A program made the translations under genes and the position numbers. From Bacteroidaceae bacterium (GTDB lineage Bacteria > Bacteroidota > Bacteroidia > Bacteroidales > Bacteroidaceae), in NCBI GenBank assembly GCA_017645305.1, contig JAGCPD010000006.1, forward strand, positions 1 to 64,000: a stretch of 64,000 nt of DNA, read 5' to 3'. Below, piece by piece: positions 1 through 6,793 of this stretch (the stretch's first letter is position 1; each line of letters opens with the position of its first letter). The notes beneath the pieces are model-generated. The model did not search any database and was not told the origin of the DNA. It saw only the letters and a program-made list of their open reading frames with translations.

Positions 1-1
1 A

Positions 2-22
2 TTACTTACTTACTTACTTACT
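2..22. repeat. short TTAC microsatellite
   Basis: The window opens with about five tandem copies of a 4-base TTAC unit. The array may continue to the left of the window. It lies upstream of a surface-type protein gene, so copy number could in principle vary, but nothing in the sequence shows that it affects expression. Confidence 0.6.
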
Positions 23-88
23 ATCCCTCTTAAACACTGAAAATAATGGAGCGGTGACCCTGCGGGGCGGCGCGACAGGTGGAGATAT

Positions 89-132
89 ACGGCACATCCG
101 TGCCCTGCAACGTCAGGGCGCGGGTGTGCCGT
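89..132. other. 19-bp stem-loop in leader of LRR gene
   Basis: Bases 89-107 pair with 114-132 over 19 consecutive positions (two G-T wobbles), closing a 6-base loop. It lies about 50 bases upstream of the leucine-rich-repeat gene. No U-tract follows, so it is not a typical intrinsic terminator. It could be an mRNA leader structure or a dispersed palindromic element. Confidence 0.6.
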
Positions 133-183
133 TGCTGTGTATATAATTAACCCTATTTATAAATCTAAAAAACAATTAAGATT

Positions 184-1407
184 ATGAAAGCAAAACAATT
201 TATCATTTCGGTTTTTGTACTGCTCACGGTCTCGACGGCTTGGGCTAAGGTAAAGATTAATGAGAAGAACTTCCCGGATGCAAATTTCCGCGCCTGGTTG
301 CTAAAGCATGATTATGGCAAGGACGGGGTGCTGACGGACGAGGAGATAGCTAACGTTAAAGAAATCTATGTCGTTTTCGATAGTATTAATAGTCTAAAGG
401 GTATAGAGTACTTCACTGCGCTGACAGAACTGAATTGCTACCACAACCAGCTGACGACGCTTGATGTGTCGGGCTGTACCGCGCTGAGAATACTGCACTG
501 CGACCACAACCAGCTGACGGCACTTGATGTGTCGGGCTGTACCGCACTTGATACGCTGCACTGCGACCACAACCAGCTGACGGCACTCGATGTGTCGGGT
601 CGTACTTCGCTGACAGATCTGTGGTGCTACCACAACCCGCTGAAGACGCTCAACGCGTCGGGATGCACGGCGCTGACAGAACTGAATTGCTACCACAACC
701 AGCTGACGACGCTTGATGTGTCGGGCTGTACTTCGCTGACAGATCTGTGGTGCGTCCACAACCCGCTGAAGACGCTCAACGCGTCGGGATGCACGGCGCT
801 GACAGAGCTGGACTTCTGGTTTGGCCTCGACCAGCTGACGGAACTTGATGTGTCGGGCTGTACGGCGCTGACAGAACTGTTCTGTTTGGACAATCCGCTG
901 AAGACGCTCAACGTATCGGGCTGTACGGCACTGACAGAGCTGTGCTGCGCCGGAGGCCAACTGACGACGCTTGATGTATCAGAATGTACGGCGCTGACAA
1001 GGCTGGAGTGCGGGGGCAACAAGCTGACGACACTTGATGTGTCGCAGAATATCAAACTTGATACGCTGTGGTGCGTCGAAAACCAGCTAACGGTGCTTGA
1101 TGTGTCGAAGAATACGATGCTGAAAGAACTGAACTGCAGTAATAACCGATTGGAGGCACTCGACTTGTCGAAGAATACGATGCTGAAAGATCTATACTAT
1201 TCTGGAAACTTTATTTGGGATGATAGGATGGACGCACTGATAAAGTGCCTACCGACTGTAAGCGGTGGAATTATGAGAGCAATAGAAAAAAACTATCGGA
1301 ATGAAGGTCCCGGGATGACCCCAGCGCAGGTAGAAGCCGCAAAAGCCAAGGGGTGGACTCCGTATTACCATGTTTGGCAGGAATATGCCGGTGAAGAAAA
1401 AAAATAA
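184..1407 (+). CDS. secreted leucine-rich-repeat protein with EF-hand-like loop
   Basis: Residues 1-21 form a signal peptide ending in TAWA, so the product is exported. Near residue 45 a 12-residue stretch (DYGKDGVLTDEE) fits an EF-hand-like calcium loop. Residues about 70-350 are tandem 21-22-residue leucine-rich repeats of the type LTELxCxxNQLTTLDVSGCT. The repeats are nearly identical at DNA level, which would favour unequal recombination and length change. The short C-terminal region has no recognised domain. Such proteins usually mediate surface binding; the ligand is unknown. The next gene starts 22 bases downstream and is probably co-transcribed. No sorting tag is visible. Confidence 0.85.
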   Translation: MKAKQFIISVFVLLTVSTAWAKVKINEKNFPDANFRAWLLKHDYGKDGVLTDEEIANVKEIYVVFDSINSLKGIEYFTALTELNCYHNQLTTLDVSGCTALRILHCDHNQLTALDVSGCTALDTLHCDHNQLTALDVSGRTSLTDLWCYHNPLKTLNASGCTALTELNCYHNQLTTLDVSGCTSLTDLWCVHNPLKTLNASGCTALTELDFWFGLDQLTELDVSGCTALTELFCLDNPLKTLNVSGCTALTELCCAGGQLTTLDVSECTALTRLECGGNKLTTLDVSQNIKLDTLWCVENQLTVLDVSKNTMLKELNCSNNRLEALDLSKNTMLKDLYYSGNFIWDDRMDALIKCLPTVSGGIMRAIEKNYRNEGPGMTPAQVEAAKAKGWTPYYHVWQEYAGEEKK

Positions 1408-1429
1408 GTATAACCCCTAAATACAACCG

Positions 1430-2677
1430 ATGATGAAAAAACTGTTTCTGCTGTTGTCCTTAATAACGCTGAGCGCAAGTGCGCAGGACATAATCGTGAA
1501 AAGGGACGGAACTCCCATCCTTACAAAGGTGCTGGAGGTGAATTCCGACAACGTCAAGTACAAGAAACATGGTAAAGCAAGCGGTCCCACCTATACCATT
1601 GCCATATCGGACATCCTTTCGCTGACATACGCCAACGGGGACAAGGAGGACTTTGGCAATGCTGCAACTGCGCCAACAGAGACACAGCCCTCAGCAGGCG
1701 GAAGCTCCAACACAGCAGCCGCCCAGGGGTTGGTGCAGCTTCCTGCCGCTGAAAATAATGCGGAACTTATCCACCGCTACAATGCCATTTACCAGCCCAC
1801 AAGTAAGATTGGCCGCTCCTCCTCTAAGCCAAAGAGCTTTTATGTGTTCTGGGGTGTAAAGGAGAACTCGCTGATGTCTAACAGCGAGCTGGAAATGACA
1901 ATAGAGCCAAAGGACCTTTTTGAGCCGCTTGTAATGGAAATGAAGGGTACGGAGAAGAACTCAAAGCACCGCACTTACTATATAAAACTGAAGAACAAGA
2001 CCGACCGGACCATATACATTGACCGGGCCAATTGTTTCCGTACCCTGTCGAGCGGGTCTGTTTATACTTATTACGACCCGATGAAGCAGACAACCATTAC
2101 AAACGGCAGCAGCACGGGAGTAGGCATGAATATGGGGGCTGTTGCCGGCGCATTGGGCGTTGGAGGCGTTTTAGGTCAGCTGGCAGGCGGCCTTACTGTA
2201 GGCGGTGGCAAGCAGCATTCCGTCTCCACCACCTACGGCCTGCAACGCATTCTGGCGATACCGCCCCATGGCTTCCAGTACCTGACAGAGGAAAAGTATG
2301 TAGAGGCACCTGGCAGCAAGTGGGTGGGCTATAAACTGGTAGAGGATGCAGAAACTTTCAGTCACCTTAGCCCCAAACTACCGGATATGTCTTCTTGCGG
2401 GGAACTGAAGGTGATGACGGAGCAGAATACGTCGGATAACCTGCAATTTATCATCACCTATTCCACGTCGGAGTCGTTTTCCACCTATTGCTGCCTGACA
2501 TGCAACATGTATATCAAGGAGGTAATAGGCTGTAAGGTAGGTCTCGTGGAACGTGGCTATTTTTTGGTAGGAGCCAGTAAAAAATATCAGGAATCCTTTA
2601 ACGGTCTGGATGATTTTGGCATCGTAGGAGTCGAGGATATTAAGTACACGCCCAAGTATCACAGGTATAAAGAATAA
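1430..2677 (+). CDS. secreted protein of unknown function
   Basis: A 415-residue protein with a signal peptide (MMKKLFLLLSLITLSASAQ). The first ~55 mature residues (DIIVKRDGTPILTKVLEV...) match a small beta-rich module often seen at the start of Bacteroidetes exported proteins. A Ser/Gln/Ala-rich linker follows at about 75-105. A Gly-rich segment near residues 225-265 (GMNMGAVAGALGVGG) looks like a glycine zipper that could touch or cross a membrane. I do not recognise the rest. Either of the two adjacent ATG codons could be the start. The gene probably belongs to the same transcript as the LRR gene upstream. Confidence 0.75.
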   Translation: MMKKLFLLLSLITLSASAQDIIVKRDGTPILTKVLEVNSDNVKYKKHGKASGPTYTIAISDILSLTYANGDKEDFGNAATAPTETQPSAGGSSNTAAAQGLVQLPAAENNAELIHRYNAIYQPTSKIGRSSSKPKSFYVFWGVKENSLMSNSELEMTIEPKDLFEPLVMEMKGTEKNSKHRTYYIKLKNKTDRTIYIDRANCFRTLSSGSVYTYYDPMKQTTITNGSSTGVGMNMGAVAGALGVGGVLGQLAGGLTVGGGKQHSVSTTYGLQRILAIPPHGFQYLTEEKYVEAPGSKWVGYKLVEDAETFSHLSPKLPDMSSCGELKVMTEQNTSDNLQFIITYSTSESFSTYCCLTCNMYIKEVIGCKVGLVERGYFLVGASKKYQESFNGLDDFGIVGVEDIKYTPKYHRYKE

Positions 2678-2683
2678 AAAACT

Positions 2684-2850
2684 GAAATGGGGCACTGTTG
2701 TAACGCTACAAAAGGTCAAAAAATCGAAATGGGGGTGTATTTTCACGGCGAAACAACACAAAAAATCGAAATGGGGGTGTATTTTCGCGACGAAACAGTG
2801 CCCAATATTGAAATGGGGGTGTGTTTCCACGGCGAAACAGTGCCCAATAT
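2684..2850 (+). repeat. 42-bp tandem repeat array 1
   Basis: Four units begin with GAAATGGGG at 2684, 2726, 2768 and 2810, exactly 42 bp apart; the last unit is 41 bp and degenerates. Units 2-4 share the core GAAATGGGGGTGT. A 69-codon reading frame crosses the array (2687-2896) giving 14-residue repeats, but the complementary strand is open too, so coding is not shown. The array ends 58 bases before an Asn-rich-tail gene. The same arrangement recurs at 17719-17970 with an unrelated 42-bp unit. Confidence 0.85.
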
Positions 2851-2908
2851 GAAAAAAACGGGCTGTTGTCAGCCCACAACAACCATAAACAATTAAAAAT
2901 AAAACATT

Positions 2909-3817
2909 ATGAGTCTGGCAACAAATTATTTAGCTAAAGTGTCCGTTGCAGAGCATGACGGACTGGTGAGACAAATTCTGGGTAAGCTGCAGGCTTCGGG
3001 TATCAGTAACGAAATGTTCCTGCAGCGCCTGACTGCCTATGCTGCAAGAGTGGAAGAGGAGGACGAGGCCTACCGGCAGTCGCAGAAGGACTTTGACAGC
3101 GACCGCTTGAAGGATGAGGACAGTGTGCTCGACATGTACGTTAAGGCTGTTCGGGCCATCCTGAACGGTCATGCAGAGATTCCCGCTGCAGAGCCGAACC
3201 ATCAGTTGGCCATCGAACTGATTCAGGTGTTCAAGGACTACAAGTTCTCTCCTTCCGACACCTACACGGCTGAGGCTGACAAGGTGAGAAACATGAATCA
3301 GGTGTTCCAGGGCAGGCTGGCCGATCTGGAGACGCTGGGCGTGAAGGACTACTGGACGCAGGCGGTGGCTCGTGCTGCAAATGTTGAGCAGCTGCTGTCA
3401 CAGCGTTTCAACACCATTGCAGCGCAGCAGGTGGGTGCAGTGAAAACGGCCCGCGCCAATACCGACCAGGCACTGAAGGCGATGTACGAGCTGCTTTCAG
3501 CCATGAACGTGATGATGCCGTCAACAGCCCTTACCGACCTTATTGCCCAGCTGGATGCCATAGAGAGCTATGCCTGCCAGTACTACCTTAGCGGCAAGAA
3601 GCCTTCGGCAAACAGCGGCAACGCAGCGTCGGGGAACCAAAACCAAAACGATAACGAAAACCAAAACAATAATAATAACGGGAACAACCAAAACGAAAAC
3701 AATAACAAAAACAATAACAATAACGACAATAACGGAAACGATAATCCCGGTGGGGATGACAATGGGAACGATAATCCGAACCCGAACCCGGGAGGGGATG
3801 ACCCCATTGAAGACTAA
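2909..3817 (+). CDS. helical protein with Asn-rich acidic tail (DUF6261-like)
   Basis: A 302-residue protein without a signal peptide. Residues 1-230 are predominantly alpha-helical by composition and resemble the Bacteroidetes family DUF6261; this match is from memory and tentative. Residues 235-302 are low complexity: Asn/Gln/Asp runs, then GGDDNGNDNPNPNPGGDDP and a final IED. The locus is bracketed by a 42-bp array upstream and by a terminator plus AT-rich repeat downstream. A frameshifted paralogue at 18000-18967 shares the DEAYR motif and an almost identical last 50 bp, although the helical domains are strongly diverged. The function is unknown; a structural or binding role is only a guess. 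Confidence 0.75.
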   Translation: MSLATNYLAKVSVAEHDGLVRQILGKLQASGISNEMFLQRLTAYAARVEEEDEAYRQSQKDFDSDRLKDEDSVLDMYVKAVRAILNGHAEIPAAEPNHQLAIELIQVFKDYKFSPSDTYTAEADKVRNMNQVFQGRLADLETLGVKDYWTQAVARAANVEQLLSQRFNTIAAQQVGAVKTARANTDQALKAMYELLSAMNVMMPSTALTDLIAQLDAIESYACQYYLSGKKPSANSGNAASGNQNQNDNENQNNNNNGNNQNENNNKNNNNNDNNGNDNPGGDDNGNDNPNPNPGGDDPIED

Positions 3818-3822
3818 GTACA

Positions 3823-3850
3823 AAGAAAGAGCGCTGCGGCGCTCTTTCTT
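3823..3850 (+). terminator. intrinsic terminator of Asn-rich-tail gene
   Basis: A perfect 12-bp stem (3823-3834 with 3839-3850) closes a TGCG loop and ends in a T-rich arm. It lies 6 bases after the stop codon. Confidence 0.75.
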
Positions 3851-3853
3851 CGT

Positions 3854-3895
3854 CAATGGATAATGGATAATTGATAATGGACAATTAACAATAAC
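3854..3895. repeat. AT-rich dispersed repeat, family A
   Basis: Repeated short phrases of the type TGGATAATTGATAATGGACAATTAACA follow the terminator. Related copies lie at 18998-19062 (intergenic), 8998-9039 (inside GH95) and, more loosely, 36048-36082 (inside the GLUG protein). Confidence 0.75.
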
Positions 3896-3914
3896 ATTGT
3901 ATAACTCCCGAAAC

Positions 3915-6653
3915 TTAGCGGTTAGGAGCCAGCCGGTAAATGACGCGGTAGGTGCCGCTCTGGAGCTGGATGGGCTCGCCGGCGCTGTACTTGGCATTTT
4001 CGGGGGCATCAACGCGGTCACGCTGATTCTCGTTATAGATAAGGCCGTAGCGCATAAGGTTGGTGGGCGGCATCTCGGCTACGGTAGCATGCAGCGATGC
4101 GGGGCACTGCAGGGTGGCCGTTGTGCAGGGGGGAACGGTCAGGCGGATGTCGAAGGCTGCCTTTGACAGGTTCCATTCCACTTTGATGTCGCCGTAGGGA
4201 GTGGGCTTCAGGGCGCGGACAAAGCTGATGCCGTCAGCCATCTGGGGACGGATAAAGAAGTGGCGGTAGGCGGGGGCGTCCTGGTCGGGGACGATGCCTG
4301 CCAGTGCCTGATAAAACCACGAGCCTATGCCGTTGTAGCAGTTGTGGATGCGGCTGCGGCGGGCATTCCAGTGCTCCCACGTGGTAGTGGCTCCGTTCTC
4401 TATCATGTACAGGTAGCCGGGGAAACTGCGCTGCTTGAGCATATCGTACATAACCTGGGCCTCGCCTGCCTTTGTGAGCCACTGGGTAACGATGGGAACA
4501 CCCACAAGGCCGGTGAACAGGTGCCCCTCCCAACGGCCGTAGATGTCATTCCTGAGTTGGCTGTTTACCTTGTCTGTAAGACTCTCCGGCGTTGCACCCA
4601 CGAAGAGTGGGAAGGCGGCATCCAGCTGCAGGCCGCTGGCGTACGTTGCTTCCTTTTTGTTATAGAACTTCTGATGAATCTTATTGTTGATGTCCTGCTG
4701 CTTCTGCTTGTAAAGCGCGGCATCGGCAGGTTTGCCCAAGACATCGGCCACCCGTGCCATAATACCATAGACCCAGCTCATGGAGCAACTGTTAACGTCG
4801 TCTATGCTTTCTGTGTGGTGCTGGTGCTCCTCGTTAGGCAAAGCCCAGTCGCCCAGGAACCAGTGTTTGCGCTGTGAGGTGGGCCATCGGTTCTCAAGGC
4901 TCAGCAGTCCGTCGGGCATATATTTCTCGGCATACTGCACATACAGCTGCATACGGGGATAGAACTGCTCCAGCATACGGCGGTCACCGTACTGCAGGTA
5001 GGTCTGCCAGGGCGCGTTGGCAATGAAGGCACACCAGAAGGGGCCTCCGCCGCAAGTCCAGGTGGTAGGTGCTACGTGCGGCACCTCGCCGTCCTTGCCC
5101 TGCGCGTCGCTATAGGCCTGCAGCCAGTTCCTATAGAGCGGATACATATCATACATGGTCTGCGCAGCCAGGATGGAGGCATTGCCGTCACCTCCGTAAC
5201 CCTGACGCTCGTGATGCGGACAATCCACCATGTAGCCGCTCTGGGTGAGGCACTTGAAAGTATAATGCACCATGTTGTGGATGGCGTTGATGTCCTCGTC
5301 GTTGCATACGAAGGCCGACTCCTTTTCATAGCCTGTATAAATGCTCAGCCCCTCGATGTCCGAGAGTGCAGGCTGATGCCCAAGCCCCTGAATCTTTATG
5401 TAACGGTAGGCATGATAGGTGAATTTGTTGCAGAAGGTTTCCTCGCCCTCTCCGCTGGCAATGTAGCGGTCGATATATACGCCGTGCTCAAAGTCGCCAT
5501 CCAGTCCCAGCATATCGCCGTAGCTGATGGTCACTTGCTGTCCCTTGCGCAGCTTGCCAAAGTTGAAGCGGGCCCAGCCTACAATGCTCCGGCCCATATC
5601 CACCATCCATTTGTCATCGCCGAAACGGGTTATCCTCTGTGCCTGAATGGCTTGCTGCACCTTGTTGGGCTCGCACATCATGGGGGTTATTTCAGTTGAA
5701 GGTTGAAGGTTGAGAGTTGAAAGTTGGCCTTGCCATTCGGTTTTCTCTAAAGTGGAGTGGGTGAGGTCGGGCAGCAGTTCCTCGGCTTTTACCAGATCGC
5801 CGCCAAAGCCGTACGCCCTGACGCTGCCGTCAAAGTAATAGCCGCTCACACGGGCCTGCCACGTTTCATCGGTCTTAACGACGGTATTCCACCCGTTATC
5901 CTGCAGACAGTCTATCTGCGCCATAACGTATGGTCCGCCCTCCTTTACACCAGGCAGGCCAGCCTCGTACCAGCCCGTTCCCAGCCAGATTACCAGGTCG
6001 TTCTGCCCTTCCTGCAGCAGGTCGGTAACGTTGTACGTCATGGCCAGACTGCGCTTGGTGAACTCCACCATGGCAGGTGCCAGCACATCGTCAGAAACCT
6101 TCCGGCCGTTCAGCCATACCTCGTGATAGCCTAATGTGTTTATGTGCAGGAAGGCAGGCTTCCCCTTACCTGTGTATTCGAATGTCTTCCAGAGCATGGG
6201 CTGCACCTTACGGTCCTGCCGCTTCATACCTATATATTGGCCTTTCCAGAGGCTTTTGTCCAGAATGCCAACGCTAAAGTAGGCTCCGCGGGCCCAGTTG
6301 CCCACCTTGTCGTTCTGGTCCCAAGCCCGCACTTGCCAATAGACCACGCTGCGTGATGTCAGTTCCTTTCCTGCGTACGGAATCCACAGGCTCTCTGCGC
6401 TTTGCACCTTGCCCGTGTTCCACAGGTCGGCCTTTTCCTCTGTCAGCAGTTCCGGACTTGATGCGGCCAGAATCTGGTAGGCAGTCTGTCGGAGTCCGTT
6501 CTCGCCCGGTGTAATTTTCCAGCTTAGCGCCGGCTTGGTATTGTCAATGCCCCAGGGCTGGTGCAGAAGCTCGCATCTCAGGTCATAAAGTCCGATAGCA
6601 TTCAGCCACTGCAAAGGCAGCAGCAGGGTTAGCAGGAAGAGTGTTCTTTTCAT
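3915..6653 (-). CDS. secreted alpha-L-rhamnosidase, GH78
   Basis: A 912-residue exported enzyme expected to remove terminal alpha-L-rhamnose from plant polysaccharides such as pectin or from glycosides. The start is the ATG at 6653, which opens a signal peptide (MKRTLFLLTLLLPLQWLNA); the frame also extends to an upstream codon without one. The motif DCPHHERQGYGGDG places D477, E482 and D489 at the spacing of the substrate and acid residues of characterised GH78 enzymes. E760 in TTTWEHW fits the conserved late glutamate. Beta-sandwich domains precede the (alpha/alpha)6 catalytic barrel. An in-frame family B repeat encodes the linker STLNLQPST near residue 315. It is divergent from GH95. Confidence 0.92.
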   Translation of the reverse strand: MKRTLFLLTLLLPLQWLNAIGLYDLRCELLHQPWGIDNTKPALSWKITPGENGLRQTAYQILAASSPELLTEEKADLWNTGKVQSAESLWIPYAGKELTSRSVVYWQVRAWDQNDKVGNWARGAYFSVGILDKSLWKGQYIGMKRQDRKVQPMLWKTFEYTGKGKPAFLHINTLGYHEVWLNGRKVSDDVLAPAMVEFTKRSLAMTYNVTDLLQEGQNDLVIWLGTGWYEAGLPGVKEGGPYVMAQIDCLQDNGWNTVVKTDETWQARVSGYYFDGSVRAYGFGGDLVKAEELLPDLTHSTLEKTEWQGQLSTLNLQPSTEITPMMCEPNKVQQAIQAQRITRFGDDKWMVDMGRSIVGWARFNFGKLRKGQQVTISYGDMLGLDGDFEHGVYIDRYIASGEGEETFCNKFTYHAYRYIKIQGLGHQPALSDIEGLSIYTGYEKESAFVCNDEDINAIHNMVHYTFKCLTQSGYMVDCPHHERQGYGGDGNASILAAQTMYDMYPLYRNWLQAYSDAQGKDGEVPHVAPTTWTCGGGPFWCAFIANAPWQTYLQYGDRRMLEQFYPRMQLYVQYAEKYMPDGLLSLENRWPTSQRKHWFLGDWALPNEEHQHHTESIDDVNSCSMSWVYGIMARVADVLGKPADAALYKQKQQDINNKIHQKFYNKKEATYASGLQLDAAFPLFVGATPESLTDKVNSQLRNDIYGRWEGHLFTGLVGVPIVTQWLTKAGEAQVMYDMLKQRSFPGYLYMIENGATTTWEHWNARRSRIHNCYNGIGSWFYQALAGIVPDQDAPAYRHFFIRPQMADGISFVRALKPTPYGDIKVEWNLSKAAFDIRLTVPPCTTATLQCPASLHATVAEMPPTNLMRYGLIYNENQRDRVDAPENAKYSAGEPIQLQSGTYRVIYRLAPNR
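5693..5726. repeat. dispersed repeat, family B, in frame inside GH78
   Basis: Four tandem variants of AGTTGAAGGTTGA run in frame through the rhamnosidase coding sequence. A related stretch spans the 3' end of the glycosyltransferase gene at 25939-25968. Confidence 0.7.
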
Positions 6654-6683
6654 ATAATTTGTCTGTTTGCCTGATATTCGGCA

Positions 6684-6742
6684 CAAAAATACCATTATTT
6701 CGGCAAAAACAGAATTTTATTGGCACATTATTTATATCTTTG
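6684..6742. promoter_or_regulatory. divergent promoters of GH78 and GH95
   Basis: A TATTTTTG -7 box on the minus strand (6684-6691) faces the GH78 gene and a TATCTTTG box on the plus strand (6735-6742) faces GH95. Neither has a clear TTTG at the ideal upstream distance, which suggests that expression depends on an activator. Confidence 0.55.
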
Positions 6743-6793
6743 CCGCCGAAACCGAGGATTTGGACTTTCGGAAGTTAAAAAAATGTATATGCT

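Noticed and set aside
2684-2850. CRISPR array or integron attachment sites
   Set aside because: There are no spacers, no integrase and no cas genes; the units follow one another directly.
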